Of a stretch of 64,000 nucleotides of DNA, positions 36,149-50,600 are shown piece by piece; position 1 is the stretch's first letter, and every line of letters begins with the position of its first letter. The stretch is from contig NC_089239.1 in assembly GCF_963924675.1 (NCBI RefSeq), positions 5,879,001-5,943,000 on the forward strand, read 5' to 3'. Origin of the DNA: Phocoena phocoena. Lineage: Eukaryota; Chordata; Mammalia; Artiodactyla; Phocoenidae. The translations under genes and the position numbers were made by a program. Below the pieces are notes generated by a model. That model was not told where the DNA came from, did no database searches, and worked only from the letters and a program-made list of their open reading frames with translations.

Positions 36149-39100
36149 CTGTGGAAGAGAACAAAGACACATGTGCTTAGGTACTTAGGTATAACAAATA
36201 AATTACCTCCCACTGCAAAACATACAGTTGGCATACTGCCAAGTGAAAAATTCATATGGAAAAAGAAAAAGAATTCTAGAAGAATGTTTACAGTTTTGCT
36301 TGTGAAATTATTTAGCTGTGAGTAACTTATTCACTATCAATTGTGATTTTTGGGAAACCATCGTATTTAATCAGAAGTACTTGCAAATGAGAAAATCTAA
36401 TCTTTTTTCCACATGCAATGAAATGTTCTTGAATATAACAAGTCAAATCTTTGTATGTTTTTAGAAATTTAAACACATATCAATTTTACTTTTTCCATAT
36501 CTTGCAGCCAGTCATTTTTAAATTTTTTCATATGGTAAAGTGTTTTGGTTTGGGCACTTGGAAACTCATAGGCCTTAAGCATTTTGGCTACAGTGCCTAC
36601 TGGACAAAGTGGCTTGATTATGAATTCATTTAAAAGACTAATTTACATATCATATATCTTATTAGAGTCAACTCTAATTCCATTCTGTCCACAAGAGCAA
36701 GTTCCCAACAAACTTAAGAGAATTTTACCAAACTGAGGAAAAAAGACTAAAAGTCTTTAAAAAATGATTTAAATACTCATTAATAACAAGATTAGTAAAG
36801 ATTAAAACATTATTTTTGGTGCAGTACTTTATGAATTCATCTAACCAATAAATATTTAGGAATTAGTTGTGGATTATAAATTTCATTTTAATTTAAAGCA
36901 AGTTATTTTAAGAGATATTTCCTAATGTACTTGCCTACTGTTAAGTGTTTCACTGCTTTTCTGTGACTTGGAGCTAAATAAATAAGGAAATAATGCATTT
37001 ATCACGATATAATACAGTCTGACAAAGATATATTTTTATGGCGGTTTCTTCTTCTTTCCCTTCAAAATTGTGGTAATAAAGAAGTATCTGCCACATTTCT
37101 ATTTGTATACTCATTATTACCAGAGTCAAAATCAAATTCTAAAGCCTCTTTTCCGTTTTTATATCCACAGATTTCTTATTTCTGATCCCCCAACCAAAAG
37201 AATGAAAAAGAATATATTGAAGATAAATTAATTGAGTTTAATTGACAAAGAAGATAATATAGGTAGTAAGATTAGAGAGAGAATTCAGTGCTAAGAGTGG
37301 CATAATTTTACCCCTCCTATCCTTTCCCTACCTCTGCTATTTTATATCTTCAAAACGTATACTAGATTTTTCCTACTATTCTGACCATGAAACTCCCCTA
37401 TTTAATATAGTTAGTTCTCCCCAAACCAATAAAGGGATTTATATATATAGATTTGTGAGTCTACTGGATACATAACCCGTCATATTTCTGGCTTTAAAAA
37501 ATTTTTTTGTCGTGGTAGTGTTTACCCAAGGAGTTGGTTCTACCAACATCTCCCACTGGCTTTCAAAATTTTTAAAACAGGGAAAAAAGAAAATATAATG
37601 GGTGCTATAACAGTACGCAGAGCAACTACGTCTGCCTAGCTTATTAAATTTAAAAGAAATAATAATCCAAGAATGCTGTTTTTGGTATATGCTAAACACA
37701 AGCTAGACTTATGGGTTAACACTCCAGATTACACTCTTCAAATGCAATATATATTGTCCCATGGATGATGACTATCCCTCAATCTTGAATACCACTTCTA
37801 GAAGAGGATGACCGTGCAAATGACATACTCTATAATGAGAGAGAATGTGAGGGGACAACTGGAGTAGTTATAACGTCAATTATGTGTGTATATGAAGTTC
37901 AAGATGGATGTGATGTTCATTCACTAAGCAAGTATTTATTGAGCATTTACTCTGCTAGGTGCTAACTACAAATTAGTTCGCAAAATACACATGGCCATTA
38001 TCCTCAAGCAATTTCAGAGTGTATCGGCAAAGTAATGCTTTATTTAGGTAAGCAGAAGTTTGGAAGTATTAGAGTGTTTGAGCACTATATCACAAATCCC
38101 CTGGTAATGGTGACAGAGTGGAGGCAATAAAGAAAATTATCTTTTTTCTTCATACTTTGTTTGGAGAAGATAATATCTATAAAAAGGTAATTATGTTAGG
38201 AAACATACAAAAACAACAGAATAAAGGATAGAGAAATGCCAATAGCCTCCCAAATGGAGGGGGTGACTTCATCAGGGACGACAGAAACTATATAATGTGG
38301 TGGGGTGTAGCCTGAAAACTTAAACTGTGGGTATGAAGGATATTCTGGAATATCAGTGGACTGAATGTAACTAAAAGAAGACACTTTAAGGAAAAACGCC
38401 AGGCAGGACAAGAAAACTAAAACTCTACGAGGGAGAAAAGAAGATTAGCAAATCAGTATATATTAGATGACTTCAGAAGGATCACAAGGCCACACGGGAA
38501 ACTGAAAACTCAGAGAACCCTTATTAACACAATTGAGGGCTGTTGGACTGAGGTGAGGAATGTGGAAAACGTAGAATTTTAGTGTGTTTATGATAACTGT
38601 CTCTTAGATAAACTCCTCCTGATTGGGGTAATAATTCACTCAATTGTTCATATTGAGTTTGTGGGTATAAATATAATCTAAACAAAAAAGTAATATTTCC
38701 CTTTGTATTTCATCATAAAACATGCAAAAATGCTCTATGAGTTAGTTTCACAAAATAATCATAAATATCTTGTCTCTCATTAGACAACTAGTTTTTCCCT
38801 AGGTATCAAAAGAGTAGGCAATCAATAAAAATTTAATAAACTGAAGAAAAGACTGAGTTAATTAATACTCATTCCCAGAATGGAAAATATTAATAAGTTG
38901 TTTTTAGTGTAGTACTTTATCAACTGTGGCTGCTCAAAAAATATTAAACAATCTTTTGTTCATTCTTATTTTCAACATATACTTATAAGAAACATTTCTT
39001 ATGTCACTTACGTGCTGGTATTTGTTTGGGCACTACTTTCTGAACTTGATCTAAATAAAAATAAAAATGTCCAAAAGTTAATACTAAGAAACCTACCTAC

Positions 39101-41642
39101 TTTAAGAATGAAGATCAAGCCATTTCATACCAAAACTAACTCTTTTAACACCTGGGGCAGGAAAATAAGTAGCAATCTTATTTACCCAACACCAAGTGCA
39201 ACACATAGTGCAAAATTTAAATCCTCCAGTGGGGAAACGTATCAAGACAGCAGAGATGCATTTTTTTCTTTATCACCTCTAAGCACAGTATATAAGTTTG
39301 ATTCTGAATGCCTAAATTTGGCCTTCCAGTTACAAGTTAGCTTTTTATTTGTTGACAAGTAAATTGCCACATTTTGCAAATTAACATTCACATTTACTTC
39401 TGGGCAAACTATCAGACTTAACTGACAGAATAAGCTCCCCTTTCTATTCCACAAGGAAAGTTTCCCGTTTCTACTCTGCAGAAAAGCTGAAGATAATAGC
39501 GTAAAAATTTAATACCGAACTGAGATTGACAGCCAGAAAAGGCTCTTTGTCTGTCAGTAAAAAATGAAGAAACTAGAAATTCAGAGAGAAAACAGGAGCA
39601 AAATCTGAATTACTCTGAATTACTTGTACCCTAAGGGATATGATTTTAATAACCCTAGCTTGGTAGGAGTTTAGGGTATAGATATTTAGATGTTAGAAAG
39701 CTAGAGTGAAGCCCAAGCCTGGTAGCCTTGAATGGAGTTAACAAAAGGTATGGCCACTGGGAATGCAATAGGCAAATCGTCTCAGCCATGTGGATGGAAA
39801 AGGATCACCTAGAGATGCAGGACCCCAGACCTCCACCATCTATAGAGGCAGGACCACAATTCCTCAATTTCATTACCCACAAATTTGAACTAGCAAGCAT
39901 AGAAAATATTAAAACATTCATGCCACAAGACAGGGAAAGCTGAAACATTTCCCTCTTCCTAACGTATGCCTCTACAACTCAGGGTGTGCAGAGTTCCCAT
40001 GAGAACAATCACTGCCCCTGAGGATGAGCTTACAAGTCTAAATTACAAACAACTGTGTGTTAAGTGCCCACAGGCACAGCACAGCAGAACAAAAAATTCA
40101 CATGTTGAGATCGATGGATAATATAAAAAACCTTTAATAGAAACATTTAGAATCTCCACAGAGATTCAGGCAGAAGTAAGGCAAGAAAAGGATAGCTGTT
40201 AAGAGAATGGGTGATTTGGAAACTAATATGAGGAAATCAGTGGCAGAGAGAGACATGAAAAAGCATAGCATATGAACAGCCCGGTTAAAAACTATGGAGG
40301 ATAAAGTGAGAAGACTCTCCCAAATATAGTCATTTCAGATGCAGAAAAGATAAAGAATGGAAAAGAGGTGATAATTAAAGAAATGACTGATTGTTTTCCA
40401 GAATTAATGACCTGAATGCTGGTATCTAAATACTATATGGAATCCAGAGCAGCGTAAATAAAAACAAATTCTATCAGAACATATCATAATAAAATAACAA
40501 AACGTTCAGGACAAAGAGGAAATCTTAGAAGTCACTTAGAGTAAACACATTAATTGAAAGGGAATAAATAAGTTAATCAGATTGTCAACTGAGGTCTCAT
40601 CAATGCCAGTAAATGTCATATTACAGCAACACAATACTTTAAAAGAGCTGTGGAAAGTGACTCCCAACCACAAGTCTGTAACCATCTAAGTTGCCTTTCA
40701 AAGATGAGTGTGAAAAAGACATGTTCAGACATTTAATATCAAATGCTTATAATCACAGAAACTAACTAAAATTAAAAGCGTTGTACTTCAGGAAGAAGCA
40801 AATTGAAATCAAAAAAAAAAAAACAAAAAAACGGACTCAGGAATGAATAGTGGGAGTTCCCTGGCAGTCCAGTGGTTGGGACTCAGTGTTTTCACTGCTG
40901 TGGCCCAGGTACAGTCCCTGGATGGGGATCTAAGATCCCACAAGCCATGCAGTGTGGCCAAAAATCTAAAATAAATAAATAAAATAAAATCCAGGGTTAA
41001 ATACCATTAAAAAAAAAGAATGAATGGTGACCAAAGCAATTGGTAAATATGTTGTTAAACCCTAGTAAGTATTCATTTAATATAAAATGATAATAATAAT
41101 AATAACTGAAAAATGGAGGGAGAGTTGTGTAGGTGATCTAATATCCTTCTGTTGTTTAGAAGAAGAATGAAAATATTGAATTTTAGATATTTAAAAAATT
41201 AGTTAGACCTAAAGTGGTACTAATATAACATATACTGGGATTCATCCCACCTCCCTGCATTCTTTGACCTCAACAGTCTTTCCCACTGACTTTCTACCAG
41301 AAAAAGATTATTCCAAAAATAAATGACCTGAAAACGACAGTGGATGTTATGTTAGTAAAACATAGCAGTAGAGTCAAGTGACATTCTTTAAATATAAATG
41401 AATAAAATTATCCTAAAAATGCTTCCCTGGTATATACCAAGCCTGAAGGCTAGACCAGTGGATTAACATTCCAAATTATACTACTCTAGTTGAAATGTGC
41501 ATTTACCTATGGGTAATTCTATCATCCCTTACCCAATGTAGGTGAATTAATATCCTAGGAGAGATGAATTATGTTGACAAGGTTTCAGGATGAGAGATAA
41601 TATAATAAGAGAGGGAGAAAAGGGGGCAGTTATAACATTATA

Positions 41643-41678
<36 letters not shown>

Positions 41679-44600
41679 TTGTCTATGTACCTTTGTGGAT
41701 TTTTTTTTGGTCTGGTTGCCTGTGTGTGGAAAAGATTAAGTAATCATGCATTCATTCAACAAATATTTATTGAGCACTTACCATAAACCAACAACTCTGC
41801 TACATGCTGGCTATACAGTCCTATCCTCTACGATAGAGTATAATAAGACATACGTCCAAGGTGAGGAAAAAGTAACTGTGTTTGAGAACCATAAGTTAAC
41901 TCCCTGATATTGAGAGGACATAATAATGAAAATCAATTGTTTTAGTTTGGTGAGAGTAACTCATGACTCCATAAGCGTCACTAAAAGGAGAAGATCATAA
42001 TGTCAAAAGAGAGATAAAGGATAAGAAAAGCAGGCACTGTAATGGAAGAGGAAGACCTCTTCTGGAATAAAAGAAATTAAACAACCCTGTCGCGCAGCCT
42101 AGACAGCTTACTCTGTAGATTTGGGTGTGTCTGCTAAGCGTACTTTGGAGGGACCTAGGTAGAATAACACCATCCAAAATTGTTGGATGTAGAAAACTAA
42201 ACAATTATTGTATTATTATACAGACATATCCACCTTTCAGGAAATGGAAGGAGACCTAAATAAAACTACTTTGTAATCCTGAAAGGCTATGGAACACACA
42301 GAATTGTTATTCCTTTACGATCCTTTTCTTCAGTAAATTTTTACCAGGGTAAGCCCTCATTCAGTTGTTCATGAGCATACATATTGGATTTCTAGAGTCT
42401 CCAATTAAAGAAGTAAACTTCCCCATTTATGAGTTAGCACCATAAACATTTCACCAATCATTTATTCCTCTGTTTCTCCAGAATAAACTCCCAACATACA
42501 TTAGCAAACTGAAGAAAAGAAGACATTGATTTATTTAGACAAATACTCACTACTTAACTAAGTTGGCAAACACTAAGAGGAATTTTTGTGTGTGTAGTAC
42601 CTTATCAATTGTTGCTGCTCAATTAATACTTAGCAATTACTTGTTGATTCAATTTGTTCATCTTATTTTTTAACACATACTTATTTTAAGAAATCCTTTC
42701 TAATTTACTTACCTGACAGTATCTGTTTGGCTACTACTTTCTGATGTGGACCTAAAATGCAAGTGAAAATAATGCTTCTAAGTTAATATTTTAAAAAAAG
42801 TGTGCCTCCATAACAAATGAATGTCAGACCATTTTGTAACCTGTATTAACGCTTTTATACCACTAATTACCACAAATGCATCATTTCAAAAGATTACTAA
42901 GTTACAGTATGCAAATAAGTAACATTCTTATTTACCAATATACCATGTCCATAGAGAATATAAATGTCAAGTTCTCAAACAGAGGAGAAGGAAAACAGAT
43001 TTGTCACTTCCCAGCTCAGAATATATGCTTGATTTTGAATGCCTGATTCTGGCCTTTAGGTTCTAACCTAATGTTTTACCCACTAGTAAACAAATTACTG
43101 CAGGAGGTGATTTAAAACCCTCACTGACTTCTAAACAATCAGGCAGACTGGGCTGACAGGGTAATTTCCACCTCCTATTTAACACACAGAGTAATAGTGA
43201 AAAAAATAACAGAAAATGCTAATGAAAATTTAAGGGAAGGAAGCAACATTTCTAATGATAGTCTGAAAAAAAAGAGGATATAGAAAGCACGAAAGGTAAA
43301 TAGGAACTAAAGCTGAATGACCCTAGAGGTCGGGGAATCAGTTAGGGAGTGGAGCCCACCTGGAAAACTGGAGCTGACCACCTCCTCTAACCTTGGAAGC
43401 CATGAAAGGCCATACCACCCACTAAGTGGAGATAGTATTATCATGAGTCTTAGAGATGCTGCAGGGAGATTGCTTCAGAAGTATAGGCGGAAAAGACACA
43501 CCTAGAGACACAAGGAATCGTAGGTACTTAAAATGCTTTAGGGATATGGATGGGATAAAAACATCAAATACAGAAAGAGGAATCTTAAGCCTTTACTGTA
43601 CAGGTTCAGGATACTAATTCATGTTTCCTATGAATTCTAGATCTCCATGTGTAACAAACACCTCAAAAGTTTATGACTGGGAGGGGGCGTCTGTGGGAGA
43701 ATGGATACATGTACATGTATGGCTGAGTCGCTTTGCTGTGCCCCTGATACTATCACAACATTGTTAATCGGCTATCCTCCAACATAAAATTAAAAGCTTT
43801 TAAAAAAAGTTTATGACTTAGAGGGTAAAACAAAATAATCTTGACAAGGAGGATTCTACAAAGCAGGATATGCAGAATTCTCATGAGACAATCATTGCTG
43901 CTTAAGATGGACTTACAATCAAATAAAAAAGCCATTAAGAGGTAATGTTCACCTCTCGAACTAATGAATTCATACACTAACAATTATAGGTAACAGGAAA
44001 AACTTCAAAAAAAAAGAATGCTTAGGATTTCCATAGAGATCAATAAAGGAACAGAATTCATTAAACAAGTAATGACAGAATGAGACCGGCCAAGATGGCA
44101 GAATAAAGATATTGAGCTCACCTTCTCTCACACCAAAATCATAACTATTTGCAGAACAACCATAGATGAAAAAGACCAGAACCTACATGAAAGGATCTAC
44201 AACTAAAGATATAAAGAAGGAACCACAGGAAATGGGTAGGAGTGGCAGAGTCATAATACAGTCAAGACCCATACGTCCTGGATGGGTGATCCACAATAGG
44301 AAAATAATTACAATTGAAGGGGTCCTCCCCAAGGTATGAGGTGCCCCACATCAGGATGCCCAGCCCAGGAGTCCTGTGTTGGGAAGATGAGTGCCCAGAA
44401 CATTTGCTGAAGGCTAATGGGGCTCACTTTCAGGAGACCAGAGAGCTGTGGAAAATAGACTCCATTCTTAAAGGGCACACACAGAATCTCACATGCTCCA
44501 GGACGCAGGGCAGAAGCGGTGAGTTGAATGGAGCCTGGGTCAGACCCACCTGCTGATCTTGGAGAGTCTCCCAGAGAGGCAGGAGGCAGCCAGAGTTCAC

Positions 44601-47600
44601 CCTGGTGACACAGACACTGACGGCAGCCATTTTGGGGAGCTCATTCTACCTCGTGGACACCAGTACTGGCAAGTACCATTCTGGAATCCTCTTTCTAGCC
44701 CATTAGCCCCAGGACTAGTCCCATGCCCGCCCAACATCCTACAGGCACCAGTACTGGGACAGCTCAGGGCAAGGAAATAATTGGGCAGGGACACAGCCGC
44801 ACCCACTAGCAGACAGGCTGCCTTAAGACCCCCTGAGGCCACGGCCGCCGCTGGTTATGGCCCTGCCCACCAGAGCATGCAGGGCCAGGCCCCAAACAGC
44901 AGTGCACAGGCACTAGACCCAGGACCCCCATGGTTCTGCAGCCAGAGACCCTGGGACCCAGCTCGACTCCTACGTAGGCGGGCACCAGCCCCAGAATCCA
45001 TAATCCCACCCACTAGAGAGCCTGCTCTAGACTCAGGACCAGGCTCACCCACCAGCAGGTGGACACCAGGCCCAGGACAAGTGCAGCCCCATAGCCTGTG
45101 CCCGCCCCCACTAGAAGGCTAATACAAGCTTCAGGACACACTGGGCCCTGCAGCCAGCTGTGTCAGGATCTAGCCCCACCCACCAGTGGTCTGACACCAG
45201 CTCTGGGACCCCTGGGCACTGTGGGCAGACCCCAGGATTAGCTTTGTCAGTGGGCCAACACTAGCCCCAGGAACCGGCTTCACTCACGGGGGCGTTAGCA
45301 ACATCTCCAGGATCTCCTAGACCCCAACTCCACCCACCAGTGAGCCAGCACTAGCCTCGGACCCCTGCAGGGTTTCACATCCAGCTGTCTTGCGACCCAG
45401 CCCTGCCAACCAAGAGCCCACAGCTTCCACACAAGGCAAGGCCTGGCAACCAACCAGACCAGGGACCAGCCAAGCCTATAAAACCACTTACTGTAGCCAG
45501 CCTGCCACAACAGAAGGACCCACACAGCCCACATAGGGAGCAACCCTAGAGCATATAGCTCTGGTAATGAACAGGGAGTGTGCTGCTGGGATACACAGGA
45601 CATCTCCTACAAAAGGTCACTTCTTCAAGACTGGGAAACATAATCAACATACCAGATACATGGAAATCAAACTAGCAAGTTAGGTGAAATGAGGCAACAG
45701 AGGAGCAAGTTCCAAACAAAGGACAAAGATAAAACTCGTAAGAACTAAGTGAAATGGATACAGGCAATCTACCCAGGAAAGAATTTAAGGTAATGATCAA
45801 AAAGAGGATCAAAGAACTCAGGAGAAGAATGGATGAACAGAGTAAGAAGTTAAAGAACAACCAAACAGAGATGAAGAATATAATAACTGAAATGAAAAAT
45901 ACACTAGAAGGAATCAATAGTAGACTAAAGGATACAGAGGAATAGATCAGGGAACTGGCAGAAAGAGTAATGGAAATCACTGATGCTGAACATAAAAAAA
46001 AAAAAAGAAATGAGAACAGTTTAAGAGACCTTCAGGACAACATCAAGCATATTGACATTCACATGATAGAAGTCCCAGAAGGAGAAGACAGAGAGAAAGG
46101 GGCAGAGAACATATTTGAAGACACAGTAGCTGAAAACTTCCCTAACCTGGGAAAAGTAGTAGACATCCAGATACAGGAATTACAGACTGGGTGCTTAAAC
46201 AGCAGACATCTGTTTCTTAAAATTCTGGAGGCTGGGAAGTCCAAGATCAAGGTGTCAGCAAATTTGGCTCCTGGCGAGAACCTATTTCCTGGCTTGCAGG
46301 TGGCTGCTTTCTTGCTGTGTCTTCACATGGTGCAGAGAGAGAAGGTGCTCTGGTCTCTCTTCCTTGCCTTATGAGAACACTAATCCCGTCATGGAGACCC
46401 CACTTTCATGACCTCATCTAAACCTAATTTCAGCCCAAATGCCCCAACTCCTAATACCATCAGATTGGGGGATAGGGTTTTAATATGTGAATTCGGGAAG
46501 GGGAGACATTCAGTCCATAAGACTACTTAAAAAATCATTCCAAAATTTAGTACCTCAAAACATTTATTATTAACTCTCTTGGTTCAGTGAGTTGACTGGG
46601 ATCAGCTGAGTAGTTCTCATTTGGGGTCTCTCATGCAGTTGTAGTCATGTGTCAGATGGATATCTAAGATAGGTGGATGTTCACATGCTGTCAACTAATG
46701 ACAACTATCAGCTGGGAGCTCAGCTGGAGTTGTCACCCAAAGTGCCTGCATGTAGCTTCTCCACGTACTGGAGCATCTTGCAGCATGGCCGCTGGGTTCC
46801 AAGATAGAGGAATGCAACAGCAAGCATTCCAAAAGGCCCAGGTGACAGTTACATGACCTCTATATTAGTTATACATGGGTGATTACATACAGAATCATAA
46901 AGAGATTCAACTACTTCTTTTGGTAAGAATATTTCTTAGGTGGTATTGTGCACTTCCAGTGGAAGGGATGTAATACCTGGTTGTTTGTCTTTTTATGATA
47001 ACATCCACTGATGATCAAACATCTAGATAAAGTAATTCATCAAGAGTTTAAATTTGCATTTTTCAAAGATCATTCTGGCTAGACTACAAGTTCTCTTAAA
47101 AAGAAATAAATGTCACAGTTATGTGCAGCTTTATGAGAATGGCAATCAAAGCCAAGTCATAATGATATAAAGATTTATTGGGTATCTCATCCTGGTTTGG
47201 TCATTTTAATAGTCTAAAAATAAATAAGTTCAAAGGGAAGAAAAAAAGGAATAAGTTGTTTTGGCATACTCTTTCCCTGATGCTGTTCAGTTACGTCAAA
47301 AAGAACCTCAGGGCTTCCCTGGTGGCGCAGTGGTTGAGAGTCTGCCTGCCGATGCAGGGGATGCGGGTTCGTGCCCCGGTCCAGGATGATCCCACATGCC
47401 ACGGAGCGGCTGGGCCCGTGAGCCATGGCCGCTGAGCCTGTGCTCCACAACGGGAGAGGCCACAACAGTGAGAGGCCCGCGTACCGCAAAAAAAAAAAAA
47501 AAAAGAACCTCATTAAAAGTTTTTATTTGAAATAAAACATCAGTCCTTAAAGGTTAACAAAACATTAATTCATTAACCCCACAACCAGGATAGATAACTG

Positions 47601-50600
47601 TAGTCTTAATCATTGGGTTGCAAGTGTTTGCTTTTTCTTTCCTTTCTCCTTTAAAAAAATTTTTTAAAATTAATTTTTTTGGCTGCGTTGGGTCTGTTGC
47701 TGTGCGCAGGTTTTCTCTAGTTGTGGCGAGTGGGGGCTACTCTTCATTGTGGTGCACGGGCTTCTCATTGCTGTGGCTTCTCTTGTTGTGGAGCATGGGC
47801 TCTAGGCGCACAGGCTTCAGTAGTTGTGGCTCGTGAGCTCTAGAGCGCAGGCTCAGTAGTTGTGGTGCACAGGCTTAGTTGCTTCGTGGCATGTGGGATC
47901 TTCCTGGACCAGGGCTTGAATCTGTGTCCCCTGCATTGGCAGGTGGATTCTTAACTACTGCACCACCAGGGAAGCTCTAAAAATTTTTTTAATTTAGGTA
48001 CAGTAGGTATGCAATATTTTATAAGTTACAGGTGTACAGTATAGTGATTCATAATTTTTAAAGGTTATACCCTATTTATAGTTATTATAAAATATTGGAT
48101 TTTTCCCCTGCATTGTACAATATGTCCTAATAGATGACTATAAGGAAACAGAAATACAAATCCAGGAATCAGAGTGTCTCCAAAAGGATCAACCCAAAGA
48201 GCAACACAAGACACATTATAATTAAAATGGCAAAAATGAAAGATAAAGAGAGAGTATAAAAAGCAGCATGGGAAAAGCAACAAGTCACATGAAAGGGAAC
48301 TCCCTTGTATGTACATACATATTAATAAGTACATATTTATTAATAAGTATGCACATATTAATAATTACTTAAATGAAAATGGACTAAATGTTCCAACCAA
48401 AATACACAGAGTGGCTGAATGGATACAAAAATAAACCTGTATATATGCTGCGTACAAGAGACTCATTCAGTGCTAAAGAAACACACAGACTGGAAGTGAG
48501 GGGATGGAAAAGGTATTCCATGTAAAAGAAAATTAAAAGAAAGTTTGGGTAGCATTACTTATAGTAGATAAAATAGACTTTAAAGCAAAGGCTGTTAGAA
48601 GAGACAAAGAATATGATATAACAATCAAGGGTTCAATCCAAGAAGATATAACAATTGTAAATATATATGCACCCAACATAGGAGCACCCAAATAACTGAA
48701 GCAAATTTCAACAAAAATAAATGGAGAAATCGAGAATAACACAATAATAGTAGAGAATTTTAACACCCAACTTATATCAATAAACAGATCATCTAGACAG
48801 AAAATCAATAAGGAAATATTAAATGACATATTACAACAGATCAACTTAATAGATATATATAGAACATTCCATCCAAAAGCTGAAGAATACACATTCTTTT
48901 CAGGTGTGCAAGGAAAATTCTCCAGGACAGAGTTCATGCTAAGCCACAAAACAAGCCTCGGTAAATTTAAGAAACATTGAAATCATATCAAGCATCTTTT
49001 CTGACCACAACACTACAAGACTAGAAATCAACTATAAGAAAAAAAAAACTGCAGAAAACACAAACGTGTGGAGGCTAAACAATATTCTACTAAATATCCA
49101 ATGGATCACTGAAGAAATCAAAGAGAAGATTAAAAAAAAATACCTAGAAATAAATGAAAATGAAAACACAACCATCCAAAATCTATGGGCTGCAACAAAA
49201 GCAGTTCTAAGAAGGAAGTTTATAATTATACAAGCTTACCTAGGGAAACAAGAAAAATCTCAAATAAACCACCTAACCTTATACTTAAAGGAACTAGAAA
49301 AAGAAGAACAAACAAAACCCCAAATAGTAGAAGGAAAGGAACCATAAAGATCAGAGTAGAAATATATGAAATAGAGACAGAAAAAAAAATAGAAAAGATC
49401 AATGAAACTAAGAGCTGGCTCTTTGAAAATACACACCAAATTGATAAAAACTTTAGCCAGACTCATCAAGAAAAAAAGAGAGAATCCAAATCAATAAAAT
49501 CAGAAATAAAAGAGAAGTTACAACTGACATCACAGAAATACAAGGATCATAAGAGACTACTAAGAGAAACTATATGTCAATAAAATCAACAATCTAGAAG
49601 AAATGGACAAACTCGTAGAAATGTACAATGTCCCAAGACTGAACCAGGAAGAAAAAGAAAATGTGAATGGATAAATAATCAGTAATGAAATTGAAACTGT
49701 GATTTTAAAACTCCCAGCAAACAAAAGTCCAGGACCAGATGGTTTTACAGGTGAATTGGACCAAACATTTAGAGAAAAGTTAACACCCATTCTTCTCAAA
49801 CTATTTTAAAAAATTTCAGAGTAAGGAATGCTTCCAAACTCATTCTACAAGGCCAGCACCTCATGATATCAAAACCAGTAAAAAGAAAGGAAGGAAGGAA
49901 GGATGGAAGGAAGGAAGGAATGAAGAAAGAAAGAGAGAAAGAGAGAAAAAAAAAAGAAAGAAAGAGAGGAAAAAAGACAGACAGAAAGAAAGAAAGACAA
50001 GAAAGAAAGGAAGGAAGGAAGAAAAAGAAAACTACAGGCCAATGTCACTGATGAACACAGATGCAAAAATCCCAGACAAAATATTAGCAAACAAAATCCA
50101 ACAATACATTAAAAGGATGATACACCATGATCAAGGGGGATTTATCCCAGGGATGCAAGGATGGTTCATTATCCATAATTCAATCAATGTGATATGCTAC
50201 GTGAACAAGTTGAAGAATAAAAATCATATAATCATATCCATAGGTGCAGAAAAAGATTCTGGGTACAAAATTCAACTTTCATTTCTGATAAAAACTCTCC
50301 ATAAAGTGGGCATAGGGGGAACACACCTCAACATAATAAAGGCCACATGTGATAAGCCCACAGCTAACATCATACTCAATGGTGAAAATCTGAAAGCATT
50401 TCCTTTAAGAAAAGGAAGAAGACAAAGATGTTCACTGTCACCACTTTTGTTCAACACAGTAACAGCATTCCTAGCCATAGCAATCAGACAAGAAAAAGAA
50501 ATAAAAGGAATCCAAGTTGGAAAGGAAGAAGTAAAACTGTCACTTTTTTGCAGATGAAATGATACTATACATAGAAAATTCTCATCAATGAATTCAGTAA

